Shown here: piece by piece, positions 1 to 10,182 of the stretch | Layout of the letters: the number at the start of each line of letters is the position of its first letter | Numbering within the stretch: the first letter of the stretch is position 1 | NCBI GenBank assembly: GCA_036897485.1 | Contig: JAYMTF010001324.1 | Coordinates: forward strand, 1 to 24,233 | Length of the DNA: 24,233 nucleotides | Direction of reading: 5' to 3' | From: Pelargonium nanum | Taxonomy: Eukaryota; Streptophyta; Magnoliopsida; Geraniales; Geraniaceae | Translations under genes and position numbers: made by a program | The notes under the pieces: model-generated | Databases searched by the model: none | What the model was told of the DNA's origin: nothing | Seen by the model: only the letters and a program-made list of their open reading frames with translations

Positions 1-31
1 TCTAGTTCCCACATAATATAACATCATTAAA

Positions 32-494
32 TCATCCCGATACATCATCTGTTGCTCCCGATACAATATTTGCTGGTTCCGTTAAAGTACTTGCTGACCC
101 CGGGCCCGGGCCAGGGGAACCACCCAAGTTCGAGGTATCCTCGTTGGTCATCACTCCATCATTATCTGCGAAGGTACTCTCGCCCCTGAAACCAATATAA
201 ATTAACAAATTCTAATTAAGTCGATATTTTATAACCCAACAAAAACATCTTTATTTATCTAATCTCGGTTGTTACGCTTGCTGATAAAAACAAAAACGAA
301 AACACGTAAAAATAAACGTACGCGGCAGCTGCTTCTGGAGCTGTTGAAGCAACTGCATCTGGAGCCTGATCAGCAGCCGCAGCTGTATCTGCTGTTTCTG
401 GAGCTTGTAAAATGGTTCGTCCCTTCACAGATTGTGTTGAAATCACCAACACAATCATCAAAGAGACCAACACAACATTCACTATTTTTGTCAT
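32..494 (-). CDS. Small secreted Ala/Pro-rich protein, copy A (two exons)
   Basis: Proposed CDS is complement(32..185, 322..494), 108 aa. The start is the ATG at 494-492. Exon 1 ends at a strong GTACGT donor (321-316). Exon 2 begins after a TTTCAG acceptor at base 185, and the frame (phase 2) is kept. Residues 1-25 form a signal peptide with a VLVSLMIVLVI core and a cut probably after VKG. Residues 26-58 are Ala-rich with AP dipeptides, as in arabinogalactan peptides, so Pro hydroxylation and O-glycosylation are possible. Exon 2 adds an acidic stretch (about 59-80) and then GGSPGPGPGSAS near residues 80-91, followed by a 17-residue tail. I do not recognise the family. The SPG-G core loosely recalls CEP/PIP secreted peptide precursors but lacks their terminal His, so the role is unknown. 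It is the tandem paralogue of the gene at 2505-2852. The intron is 136 bp. Confidence 0.72.
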
Positions 495-588
495 TTTTAT
501 TTATTTAAGAATGTTTTTCTTCAAATCTTTTAATTTTTTTATTTGTTTGAGAAAGTATGTGGTATTGGATGATGAGTGAAATGTGACA

Positions 589-596
589 TTTTATAG
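589..596 (-). promoter_or_regulatory. TATA box of secreted-protein gene copy A
   Basis: On the minus strand this reads CTATAAAA, 95 bp upstream of the ATG at 494. That spacing fits a TATA box and a short 5' UTR. The same element at a similar distance is kept in copy B (2960-2967). Confidence 0.6.
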
Positions 597-1829
597 TTTT
601 TTTCGAAAACTATAAATAGAATAACTGAATTGTGAATTCGTGTCGTCCCGTTTTCGTCTGCTTGAAATTGTGGTTGCTACTAATACTTGTCTTTGAGAAT
701 GTTTGTTGAAAAAGTAGTCTCATCTTGTAGAGCGATGACATGTGTGTGGTGTGTCCGTTTTGTAACAATAAAATTGTTATATTTTATTTATGACGCATAA
801 GAAATTATAGATGTTTTGGTCTTTAATAGTTTGAAATGCATGTGTTTCGCTCAAGCGATACAAATTCATTAAGTGGCCGCCTCAATTTGAGTTAAAACAG
901 GCTCTTCGAGAGAAATCGCACACGACACATATAGGGTGATGGCATCAACAAAACAAAGGTTGAGCGGCCCAAGGCTACGGACATGCCTGGCCTAAGGGCT
1001 TGTTTGGGTTATCTACTTGATGTCTATATGAAATGTCTATAAACAAAATTTTGTGAAAATTAAGCATAAAAGGATGTGAACAAAATTGTTACGTTTAATC
1101 AAATTTCTCTTACGTGTCTCATTCATATTTTGCCTATATATAGTGTACTTTAATCTTTAAAATGGAATAATGATGAATTTATGGAAATGTTTGATACAAC
1201 AACACACATCACTTTTTATGTTTTTGTAAACTTGTTTGTTTGTTGATGTCTTAGTTAGTGAATTTTAACATAAATATTATGAAGTTAACAAATATAACAT
1301 GTTACAAAAAATAAACATATTTATATAAGAGAAAAATACACTATAAGAAAATGAAACCTACACGTATCATTGTATTGTAATTATTTATTATCTTTCAAAA
1401 ATATTGCATGTATTCTTATTATGTGGTGACAATTGGTGTTTACAAACTATCACTAATTTAACTAGAATTCAAATTATTTATAAGCAAGCTGGATGGCACG
1501 ATATTAAAATCATGCGACAGAATTCGATTTTGGCTCGTTTAAATTATGTATGACGGACATTTTCCACTTATTACGTTCGGAAATTAAAATTTTATCTTTA
1601 GTTGATCAATGAACATGATGCATGCATGACTCATTCAAGTAAATGAATAAACGAGTTAAACAAGTTTAACATGAATACGCGTTACCTGATTATTCATCAA
1701 TGAATTATAGTCAACATAAATATGATTAAGTTAAACTTAAATTCATTTAAATTTGTCTCAAGTCACGATCCAAATTGATAGCTCTAAATATATACAAACG
1801 TTAATTTGTTTAAAATTATATCTAAACCA
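597..1829. other. Intergenic, upstream of copy A
   Basis: AT-rich non-coding DNA with no ORF of note. Bases 597-1000 and 1060-1480 are conserved in tandem unit B, so they probably include the shared promoter region. The rest has diverged. Confidence 0.6.
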
Positions 1830-1985
1830 GTGTTTCTCACCCCCAAGTGCGGGCGTCACCCGAGTTAATTGTTAGTTTTTTCCCTTAAACCCATAAATCC
1901 CATCCATACCGTCGGCAATGAGGCTCAAACCTGAGACCTCAAAGGAAATCCAAAGCGCATCAACCGCTTGGCCCAACATGCCTTG
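1830..1985 (-). mobile_element. tRNA-derived SINE-like element
   Basis: This is a GC-richer island in AT-rich DNA. Read on the minus strand, it has a tRNA-like head: an A-box-like TGGGCCAAGCGG near 1965 and a B-box-like GGTTTGAGCCTC near 1925, about 35-40 bp apart as in RNA polymerase III promoters. A body ends near 'ccagtgtttctcaccc' at 1830. It lies inside tandem unit A and has no counterpart in unit B, as expected for an insertion. I saw no clear target duplication, and the 3' tail is not defined. A related but weaker piece lies at 21690-21790. Confidence 0.45.
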
Positions 1986-2071
1986 GTTGTATTCGATATT
2001 AAAATAGATAAATATATAGTCACATCCCATCAATCAAATATGTAGACATTGATGAGTTACGACTACAAGTG

Positions 2072-2422
2072 TATTTGTGTGAATATGCTCCAACCCGACT
2101 GAAAAAACGATTTGATCTATTTTATATGTCTCGAACCTAAAAAATTGTGAAACGAGTTTCAAATAACCTCATTTCATGCATAATCAATTCGTTCACAATT
2201 TCACATATCATGTTTGTCATCATGAAAAATACGTATTGTACTAATAATTAGTATAATGCATTTTATAAGTGCAAATATATCTATATCATAACAAAATAAT
2301 AAAGGTGTTACATAAAACGAGCATGTCTGAACCCGAAAATATTACGAATACAAAAAATGGTATCAATGAACTCGAATACACTTAAGTATTTTGATCAAAG
2401 AGGGGAAATTATAGCTCGTCTA
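2072..2422. other. Spacer between tandem units
   Basis: AT-rich spacer between the last base shared by the two units and the start of unit B. No gene or recognisable element was seen. Confidence 0.5.
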
Positions 2423-2504
2423 TTTCCCACATAATATAACATCATTAAATCATCCCGATACATCATCTGTTGCTCCCGATACAATATACGCTAGTTCCGT
2501 TAAA

Positions 2505-2852
2505 TTAAGTACTTGCTGATCCCGGGCCCGGTCCAGGGGAACCACCCATGTTCGAGGTATCCTCGTTGGTCATTACTCCATCGTTATCTGCGAAGGTACT
2601 CTCGCCCCTGAAATCAATAAAATTAAGAAATTCTAATTAAGTCGATATTTTATAAACTAATAAAAACATCTTTATTTATTTAATCTCGGTTGTTACGTTC
2701 GCTGAAAAAGACAAAAACAAAAACATATAAAAATATACGTACGCAGCAGCTGCTTCTGCAGCTGTATCTGGTGTTTGTCCCTTCACAGATTGTGTTGAAA
2801 TCACCAACACAATCATCAAAGAGACCAACACAACATTCACTATTTTTGTCAT
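2505..2852 (-). CDS. Small secreted Ala/Pro-rich protein, copy B (two exons)
   Basis: Proposed CDS is complement(2505..2607, 2743..2852), 70 aa. The reading frame extends upstream of 2852, but the start at 2852-2850 (MTKIVNVV) is chosen because it matches copy A and gives a proper signal peptide. The donor GTACGT (2742-2737) and the TTTCAG acceptor before 2607 sit at the same places as in copy A, again in phase 2. The signal peptide (1-25) is identical to copy A. The Ala-rich section is about 21 residues shorter. Exon 2 is nearly identical through GGSPGPGPGSAST and then stops, because a 4-bp TTAA insertion relative to copy A places a stop there. The protein therefore ends just after the Pro/Gly motif, and copy A extends 17 residues further. 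The family is not recognised. Confidence 0.7.
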
Positions 2853-2959
2853 TTTTATTGATTGGAGAATGTTTTTCTTCAAATCTTTTCTTTTTTTTAT
2901 TTGTTTGTTTGAGAAATTACATGCTATTGGATTATGTGTAAAATGTGATTGGGGCATCA

Positions 2960-2967
2960 TTTTATAG
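2960..2967 (-). promoter_or_regulatory. TATA box of secreted-protein gene copy B
   Basis: CTATAAAA on the minus strand, 108 bp upstream of the ATG at 2852, conserved with copy A. Confidence 0.6.
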
Positions 2968-3900
2968 TTTGTTCGCAAACTAAAAATAGAATAACTGAAT
3001 TCATGTGAATTCGAGTCGTCCCGTTTTCATCTGCTATGAATACTTGTCTTTGAGAATGTTTCTTGAAAAAGTAGTATCATCTTATAGAGCGGTGACATGT
3101 GTGTGGTGTGTCCGTTTCGTAACAACAAAATTGCTATATTTGATTCACGATGCATAAAAAAATTATATATGTTTTGGTCTTTAAAAGTTTTTTTTCTTTT
3201 TGTGATAACGAGATCTTTAAAAGTTTGACACATTTTTCGCTCAAGCAATATATTTCATTGAGTGATTACTTTAATTCGAGTTAAAACATACTAGGCGAGA
3301 GAAAATTGCCCAAAATAAAATGGGTGATGACATCAGCAAAAAAGGGCTCAAGGAGTGGCCCTCGGCTACAAACACGCCTGGTCAAGTCTAATCATATTAA
3401 AGTCTTAATTGATTTTACACCGATCACAATTGAAGAGACACATCACCCAGTTAATAATTTCCGCTATAAGTACTTGCTTTGATTAAATGTTCAAATTGAA
3501 CTTACTACACACACTCTACACTTTATATTGCTACATTTACTTCAGTATCTAAACATCTGGACTTTTGATCAAATATTCGCTAATGGAAGATATACAAAAT
3601 ATTATAAGAAAATTGATTGATAGAAAATTAATTAAGCATAAGAGGTTGTGAACAAAATTGTCACGTTTAATCAAATTTCTCTTACGTGTCTCATTCATAT
3701 TTTGCATATTTATAGTGTACTTTAAACTTTAAAATGGAATAACAATGAATTTATGGAAATGTTGGATACAACAACACACATGACACATCACATTGATGTT
3801 TATGTAAATTTGTTTGTTTGTTGATGTCTTAGTTAGTGAATTTTAACATAAATATTATGAAGTTAACAAATATAACATGTTACAAAAAATAAACATATTT

Positions 3901-3915
3901 ATATATATATATATA
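3901..3915. repeat. (AT)n microsatellite
   Basis: Run of about seven AT units. The otherwise identical flanks in unit A (near 1320) have only about two units, so this is a local expansion after duplication. Confidence 0.7.
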
Positions 3916-5012
3916 AGAGAAAAATACACTATAAGAAAATGAAACCTAAACGTATCATCGTATTCTAATTGATATTTATTTTTCAAAATTTTAATATGGT
4001 GAAAGTTGATGTTTAAAATTTTATACGACGTTAAATGAGCAACTCAAATAAGATTGGACTATTTAGCACACCGATTGACTAGATATAAAGTTTAATTAAT
4101 TATGTTTGAAATTATATGACACGATTCGATATATTTGGCTCATTTAATTATTATATAAAGATAAATTTATATACTCAATATGTTTGAAATTTTAACATTA
4201 TATCTTTAAATATGTTGATCAATGTACCGTGTGTGACCGTTCAGTTAAACGAGCTAAACAACTTTAAAAAGTTCAACATCAATTCGAATATGCACGACCT
4301 AATTATTATATTTGATTGTTAGTTAACATAAATTTGGTTAAACTTAGACTCAATTCATTTAAATTTATGTCATGTCCCGACCGAAATGTACACACACTTT
4401 TTGAACTATACCAAAATTATTTAAATTTGTCTTATATATCATGACCCATATTGTAAGTTCTAGATATTAAGATTTTTTTTTTCTTTTCAAAACAATATAA
4501 GTCGTTTAGAGTGGACTCGCGATGATTCCATACCACACTAAAATTAATCTTCATTCAAACTAGAGTGAACTCACAATCAACATTAGAGACATCATAATTA
4601 CTTAGATCATATCATAACTACAATAATCCCCGCTTAAATTGAAAAGGAACTTACACTAGAGCGACAACTGTTTATCTATTTTTAATTTCTCTCAAAACTA
4701 AATTCAAAATCTAAGTTAAAGTGGAACAACTCCATGCAAATTTATTCAACATCTTAATATAAGATATGTTGCTTTTCTGAAATAATAAAAAAAAAACAGT
4801 CAAATGATTTAATTACCAAGAAGACCCTTATTTTGGTCTTGACAAGAGACTCGAAACCATGCTTGTGATAAAAATTCCAACACGTAAGGTTTCTTTAATT
4901 TTTGGTGTTGTTTGTATTTGATAATATTCAAATATATACATATATAAATATATAAAGTCACATCTCATCAATCAAATATATAGACATTGATGAGTTACAA
5001 CTACAAGTGGAT

Positions 5013-6164
5013 ATTCATGTTCCAAGAAAGGTGGTGCTTACAATAAGCTTTCTAGTTCACTATTTCAAACAAAAAGGTCGCTACCAATAACTTGCTCCCA
5101 CCCTATAAATTAACCGTTAACTAACCAAACTAGCCAAACTACAAATACATATATATCAACACATAGTATTGTTGCAATCCATCAATAATACAATTAGTCA
5201 TGTACATACCTCACTTGCATCATCAATTCAAGATAAGTTTAGTTTATGCATTGAAAGCGATATATGCAATAGTTTTTTTTAGTGTGTGTATATATAAAAA
5301 CGTTTTAAGGAGTATTATTAATAAGATTAATAAGTGAATATATAGTTATTAATCACACAATTTTGCTGATGGTCGATAACATGTTAGTTGCACAACCATG
5401 ACGACCATCGCCAACATATGAAAGGTAAGATCCTTATAAGGGCGCCCAAGGCACACCGTCTAATTTTCTCTTCTTTTTGACATGTTTGTTATGTTTTTAT
5501 ATTTCAATAATATTTTAGCATTCCAAACTTTTTCAAAACTCTTATTTAACTATATTTTTTAGCACGAGAATTAGGATCGACCCACTTACATATATTCTCG
5601 GATACATAAAAATATTGTTTTTAGTGGGCAAACTACTTATATATTTTTGTTTAAGCAACTAAAATCCACCAATCACATGTAATAATCAAGGGGTACTAAG
5701 AAAATACAAGTCCTAGACACATAATTAAATACTATATTTTTTTCAAGAAAACATTTTGTGCGCACAATCAAACTAAATTGGTCAACAAACATAGATCAAA
5801 CCCCAACTAAACTCCAACAAAGAATCAAAATTCAATAATTAAAAAAGAAACATATATTTTCTTTGGTCTCTATTAGGTACAGAAACACATAGCCATAGGT
5901 AAAGACAGTGGTTAACCCACCAAAAACACCTTCAAACGTCAAAATCTCCAATAAAATGTCCCAATTACATATAACAAATCTTCTTAATTTTTTGTTTCAA
6001 TCAATTTTTTTTGGTTCCTCGATCTTATCTTTTCTAATCATTAAAACCCATTTTTTAAATTTGATTTTTATTAATCTCAGATTCTCAATAAACCCTCTTT
6101 TTCTCTTCCTAGTTTCTGCCATTTCAAGGCTCTAATCCCCAAATTAGTAACTGTAATAACTGCC
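5013..6164. other. Intergenic, upstream of the metalloproteinase
   Basis: AT-rich DNA with no recognisable gene. The T- and C-rich stretch from about 5990 to 6120 is probably the 5' UTR or proximal promoter of the metalloproteinase. The small open frame at 5908-6135 has no signs of a real protein. Confidence 0.5.
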
Positions 6165-7229
6165 ATGTTTCCGATTTTCAGTTACTGCTTCTTCTTCATC
6201 ACAATTCTCTGCTTCTCTTCCTCTGTTTTTCCCGCCAGAATCTTACCGGACAAAGCAACTGTAACGACCGCCACGTGGCACGACTTCGATATGTTCCTCG
6301 ACGCCGAGAAGAATAGCCACGTCAGCGGCATGTCGGAGCTCAAGAAGTACTTCCAGCGTTTCGGTTACCTGCCGGTGACCGATACGAACCTCACCGATAT
6401 CTTCGACGACCGGTTCGAGACCGCCGTCGTCGCTTACCAGCCTCGGCTCGGCCTTCCGGTCACCGGCAGGCTCGACTCCGCCACCGTGTCGGAGATGACT
6501 TCGCCGAGGTGCGGCGTCAGCGACGCCGCCCCCACGCGCGCTCTCAAAGTCACGCGCCGCTACTCCTACTTCAACGGGCGGCCGCGGTGGGTCCACCTCC
6601 GCGGCTCTCCGGCGACGCTGACGTACGCGTTCAAGGAGGAAACCATGGCCGACGTCGACTACCTGTCCTCTCCGGCCGTCCGGGCGGCTTTCCGGCGGGC
6701 CTTCTCGCGGTGGCAGAGCGTGATTCCGGTGAGCTTCGTCGAAACCGAAGCCTACGACTCCGCCGACGTGAAGATCGGATTCTACCGCGGCGACCACGGC
6801 GACGGCGAGGCGTTCGACGGCGCGTTGGGGGTGTTGGCGCACGCGTTCTCGCCGGAGAACGGGAGGTTCCATCTCGACGCGGCGGAGAGGTGGGCGGTTG
6901 ACTTTGACTCGGACGAGTCGAAGGCGGCGGTGGATTTGGAATCGGTGGCGACTCACGAGATAGGACACGTGTTGGGGCTGGGACACTCGACGGTGAAGGA
7001 GGCGGTTATGTACCCGAGCTTGAGGCCACGTAGGAAAAAGGTGGAGCTGAAGATTGATGACGTGGAGGGAGTACAGAATCTATATGGGTCGAATCCAAAT
7101 TTCTCGTACACGTCATTGCTGGAATCTGAGAATTCTTCGAATGGAGCCATTAGGGTTGAGTGCAAGTCCATCAAGTGGACCTACTTTTTGGCTATGGTGG
7201 CTTCTTTTATTGTGTGGTTGTGGAGATGA
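6165..7229 (+). CDS. Plant matrix metalloproteinase (matrixin, M10A), intronless
   Basis: 354 aa, a complete zinc endopeptidase precursor of the plant MMP family that acts at the cell surface or in the apoplast. In order: a signal peptide (about 1-23); a peptidoglycan-binding-like propeptide helix bundle (about 52-112); the cysteine switch PRCGVSD (114-120, Cys116), which holds the zinc in the latent enzyme; and the catalytic domain (about 135-310). The catalytic domain has the zinc motif HEIGHVLGLGH (H264, E265, H268, H274) and the Met-turn VMYP (Met282). The structural-zinc region HGDGEAFDG is at 211-219. A hydrophobic C-terminus (338-353) after a small, Ser-rich stretch suggests a GPI anchor, as in several Arabidopsis MMPs. 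Length and lack of introns fit the family, and there is no hemopexin domain, as usual in plants. Codons in the centre are GC3-rich, in contrast to the flanks. The start is the first ATG before the signal peptide. Confidence 0.96.
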   Translation: MFPIFSYCFFFITILCFSSSVFPARILPDKATVTTATWHDFDMFLDAEKNSHVSGMSELKKYFQRFGYLPVTDTNLTDIFDDRFETAVVAYQPRLGLPVTGRLDSATVSEMTSPRCGVSDAAPTRALKVTRRYSYFNGRPRWVHLRGSPATLTYAFKEETMADVDYLSSPAVRAAFRRAFSRWQSVIPVSFVETEAYDSADVKIGFYRGDHGDGEAFDGALGVLAHAFSPENGRFHLDAAERWAVDFDSDESKAAVDLESVATHEIGHVLGLGHSTVKEAVMYPSLRPRRKKVELKIDDVEGVQNLYGSNPNFSYTSLLESENSSNGAIRVECKSIKWTYFLAMVASFIVWLWR

Positions 7230-8070
7230 CGATGGTGATTTTTTTTCGGTTTATATCATGGTGTTTCTGAGCGGATTCGCACACTTGCGGTTGACACATT
7301 TAAGCCGTTTTACCACACCCAGACTAATTCTCACTCGCCCCACTGTCAGCGCACCAAGCGGGATGATGGTGATTTTTATTTTTTTCTTTTTTATACGCAT
7401 ACTTGTAATTTTCATTTCTTTAGGGGTAGAAACAAGTGTTCATAAAAAGAAATATGGGTTGAATATACAATTTTATAAATTTTAGGGGTAAAATTGAAGT
7501 AGTGAAAATTGGGAAGCCTTGTGAGGAGGAGAATCACACTTTCCTCTTTCTTCTAAAGAGTTATAAAACACATCACACTTTTCAACATCAATTGTATGTT
7601 GAAAGTTTTGGTCTATGTTAATTCAAGTGTGTAAGTCACCCATAAAAATTAAATATGTGAATTTATGGCATAGTTGAGTGAAAATGACAATGCAATAATT
7701 TTGGGATGATGACTCATGTTTTTGGTCAAAATTGTAATCCCAACAAAGTTGACTAATGGAACAATGAAATTCATAGCATTTGGGGACAATTACTTCAAAT
7801 TTAAGACTGAGTTTCATTTGATACCATTTCATTGATCATAACTTCCCTTCTCTAACTATATATTCAAATAGAACTAGATCGATTTTCAGGTCGGGTCGGA
7901 TTTTGAAAATTCGCTGAAAGTTGCATACTTTATATGTAAAACTTAATGCTCGCACTTATTTGAAGTCGGGTTCATGTTAGACATTTGTAACCTCAAACAT
8001 AATCTGAAATCTGAATTGTCAACTTTATCGATTATACAAAATTCACAGCCCACTATGGTACTGAAATATT
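7230..8070. other. 3' flank of metalloproteinase and intergenic
   Basis: Begins with the probable 3' UTR. A 13-bp direct repeat (GATGGTGATTTTT) flanks about 120 bp of GC-richer sequence near 7230-7373. From about 7495 on, the sequence is partly repeated at 11239 onward as the left part of the NFD6 duplication. No gene was seen. Confidence 0.5.
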
Positions 8071-8207
8071 TGGGCTATTCTCTTAATGGGCTCGGGCCTT
8101 AGGCCCAATATCTCCTGCTTCGCACAGTTGAAGATGTGAATTGCATAGCAACACAACGAGCAAATCTGTGGATCGAAAGGACTCGCTCTGCTAAAACCCT
8201 AAACCCT
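8071..8207 (+). promoter_or_regulatory. Site II cluster and telo-box of NFD6-like copy A
   Basis: TGGGCT at 8071-8076 and 8087-8092, GGCCCA at 8102-8107, and a telo-box AAACCCTAAACCCT at 8194-8207, 41 bp before the ATG. Site II elements (bound by TCP factors) paired with a telo-box are typical of plant genes for mitochondrial and ribosomal proteins expressed in dividing cells. This agrees with an organelle-targeted product. Confidence 0.65.
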
Positions 8208-8247
8208 CTCTCTCGAACCTTCATCTTCTTCGTCTCCGTGACCTGCA

Positions 8248-8672
8248 ATGGCTTCAATGTGCAACAGATTCATGAGCAGGTCCTCGCTCTCATCCCTCAG
8301 ATCCGCCGTGAAATCCACGGCAGCTCGAACAGCTCCCGCCAACAGATCTGCCGGCGGTTCAACGCTTCCGCGATCTCCTCTCCCCGCCAAATCCTCCCCC
8401 TCTCCGATCCGGAGCTTCTCGTTCTCGAGGTCTCAATATTTCTTCGTTTGAATATTCAGATCAGTTCATTTTTTTCGAATTTTGGTGGTTATTTACAAGT
8501 TTGAGTATAAAAAATTGATTTCAGGTGTCCGGTGGAGCTTGGTGGCGTGCAGTCGCTGTTGCCGCTGCACAGCACGGTGGCGGCGGCGAGGCTGACGTCG
8601 TGCCTGAGCACAAATTCGAGCTGCCGAGCTCTTTCACAGGGTATTCTCTGCTGCACCTCTCCAGGACTCTAA
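8248..8672 (+). CDS. NFD6: NFD6-like organelle protein copy A, two-exon form
   Basis: Join 8248..8429, 8525..8672, 109 aa. Exon 1 ends at 'tctcgag' before GTCTCA, and exon 2 starts after TTTCAG, rejoining the frame as SRCPVELGG. The N-terminus (about 1-60) is rich in Ser, Arg and Ala with almost no acidic residues, a typical mitochondrial or plastid presequence. Exon 2 encodes the conserved core VELGGVQSLLPLHSTVAAAR and LTSCLSTNSSCRALSQ, followed by GILCCTSPGL in this form. These match the NUCLEAR FUSION DEFECTIVE 6 family, named for Arabidopsis NFD6, which is needed for polar nuclear fusion in the female gametophyte. Biochemical function is unknown. Membership is from remembered family sequence, and which paralogue this is cannot be resolved. 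Confidence 0.88.
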
Positions 8673-10182
8673 TACATTATGTTTCTTTACTGATTGTGAG
8701 TAGCTTTTGCTTCTCCTCCATTTTCTCTGTATCTCTTTTCCACTGCATATTGTTGTTTATGAGTCAGTTACCTTTCTTGTGCATATAAATGAGCAAAATT
8801 TAGCTATTTGGTAATCGAATTAGACTTAAAAAACTATACGTGAGTTGTGAGGTGTGTTTATTAGAATTTATGTTTTGGAACGAGGATCTAGAATGAGATT
8901 GAGATTTCTATTATTTTGTTACCTTTTGTTTGGATTAGTACTTTTTTGTCATGAAAATGGCTCTAGAATGAGAATCTTGTTCCCATTCCTATTTCAATTT
9001 TTTAAAAAAACAAATGCTAACTTGTTATTATTGTGGTTTTGTAGTATAATAGTTTATGTGCTTGCATCAATTATGGTTTTTAACTTAGTACGAGGAATGG
9101 TATTATCAAGACGATGAAATTTTGCCTTTGACGGAAAACATAAAGCAAGAATGTAATTCGTTACATTGTCTTTGATTGTTGCACTGCATAAACATATAAT
9201 GAAGGCCTAATAACTTTATGTTAGAAACCTGTAAGTAGTTGGTTTAATCGCCGTGGACTCTATTTCTATTGCGACTGAACATAGTATGACAAGAAAGCAA
9301 GTTTGAAATTTTAATTGCTTGAGAGAAACACTAGATCTTTGGGGTTTGCTTCAAGGGAACTGATTGGGCTTATGGGTAGAGGTGTACGGATGGGGTGTAT
9401 TCACAGCATCTGACTGAAGAATTTGGTTCATGCAGGCACATGAATGGCCAAATGCTTCAAAGAAATAAACTGGGGTTTTACTGGACCATTGCGTTATTGT
9501 CAAGTACGGATATTATCACAAATAATCTTTAAAATGTTGGTTTTATTTTCGAAAGACAGAAAATGAAGTATTTAGAGTTTTTATCCATTTTCTGTATGTT
9601 TTTAATGCTAATTCTAAGCACCAAAAACAACATCTACCTTTTAAATAGAACATATTTAAGGATTTATTGTCTTGCTGATTTGATTTTCTTCATACCAAAT
9701 TACATACCATTAGATTGCCTGAGGGTTATATGTCAACAATAGTATGTTGACTGATTGTGTGTACTTAAATAAGAATATATGATAACATAGCTCCTCCTTT
9801 TCCCAGATGCAATTGATGGTACGTGAGATATGTGTGCTGTTTCGGGAGGTGCGCCCCCCGTCCTCATTTTTTCCAAACACTTAATTTAAGTCAGACATGT
9901 TTCTTGATAAACTTTATATATACAACTAGCTATTATGTTCTAACAATAGAAGCAATGTAACGTCAGTGATAGTATTTAGTGAGTGCTTATTACATTTGCT
10001 ATACTAGTTAATGGGATTATCTCATTGTGAGTGCCGTCGATCAGTCAGAACTATGTATTTAAGGAGCATTTATTTAAATTATTTATATTATCAGTGTGTT
10101 ATACTTGCAATTGTTTCTGATTCAAGTATTTTTATTCTCTTTTTTTTTTGTTCTAGAGCTTGGTCTGTCTGTTCCAAGGTGA
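8248..10182 (+). CDS. NFD6: NFD6-like copy A, alternative three-exon form
   Basis: Join 8248..8429, 8525..8640, 10157..10182, 107 aa. Inside the two-exon coding end there is a second donor (CAGG before GTATTC at 8641). Splicing to the acceptor TTCTAG before 10157 keeps the frame and replaces GILCCTSPGL with the tail ELGLSVPR and a stop. This ending is one I recall from annotated NFD6-family isoforms, so both ends are probably made. The intron is 1516 bp. Relative use of the two forms cannot be told from sequence. Confidence 0.72.
9342..9461 (+). other. Conserved intronic block, copy A
   Basis: 120 bp in the long intron that align without gaps to 13177-13296 in copy B, with about 6 differences. 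The surrounding intron is about 80% alike with indels. No open frame runs through it. It may be an unrecognised alternative exon, a splicing control element or a small RNA, or chance conservation. Confidence 0.4.
10157..10182 (+). other. Alternative last coding exon, NFD6-like copy A
   Basis: 26 bp encoding the end of the alternative form (ELGLSVPR and stop) after a pyrimidine tract and TTCTAG acceptor. Its reading frame is conserved in copy B at 13936-13961 with one Val to Ile change. Confidence 0.7.

Larger units (their letters stand above)
1..2071. repeat. Tandem duplication 1, unit A (left end outside window)
   Basis: This segment is repeated at about 2423-5012. Matching landmarks are the gene block (1-1000 against 2423-3340), the block around 1060-1480 against 3640-3990, and a final block ending in 'gacattgatgagttac' near 2060 and 4995. 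Identity is high over the gene and patchy elsewhere. Unit A carries a SINE-like insert near 1830-1985 that unit B lacks. The unit starts before base 1, so its true left boundary is not visible. Confidence 0.85.
2423..5012. repeat. Tandem duplication 1, unit B
   Basis: Second copy of the unit at 1-2071. The gene block at 2423-3340 is nearly collinear with 1-1000. Bases 3370-3630 have no clear partner in unit A, and 3640-3990 matches 1060-1480. Positions 4950-5010 match 2010-2071. The central part (about 4000-4940) is largely diverged. It holds a short (AT)n expansion at 3901-3915 where unit A has only a few repeats. Confidence 0.85.

Noticed and set aside
5908-6135. 75-aa frame just upstream of the metalloproteinase
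   Set aside because: It is Phe/Leu/Ile-rich only because the leader is T-rich. It ends before the true start and shows no family features.
6509-6901. 130-aa plus-strand frame inside the metalloproteinase
   Set aside because: Arg-rich, overlapping the catalytic domain in another frame; it is an artefact of GC-rich codons.
6243-6986. 247-aa open frame on the minus strand inside the metalloproteinase
   Set aside because: It is Arg/Pro/Val-rich with no domain, and is the reverse shadow of a GC3-rich real gene.
8136-8504. 122-aa frame overlapping NFD6-like exon 1
   Set aside because: It crosses the 5' leader, the coding exon in another frame and the intron. The spliced NFD6 frame explains the conservation.
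8854-9117. 87-aa hydrophobic frame in NFD6-like intron
   Set aside because: T-rich intron sequence; the matching intron of copy B does not keep the frame.
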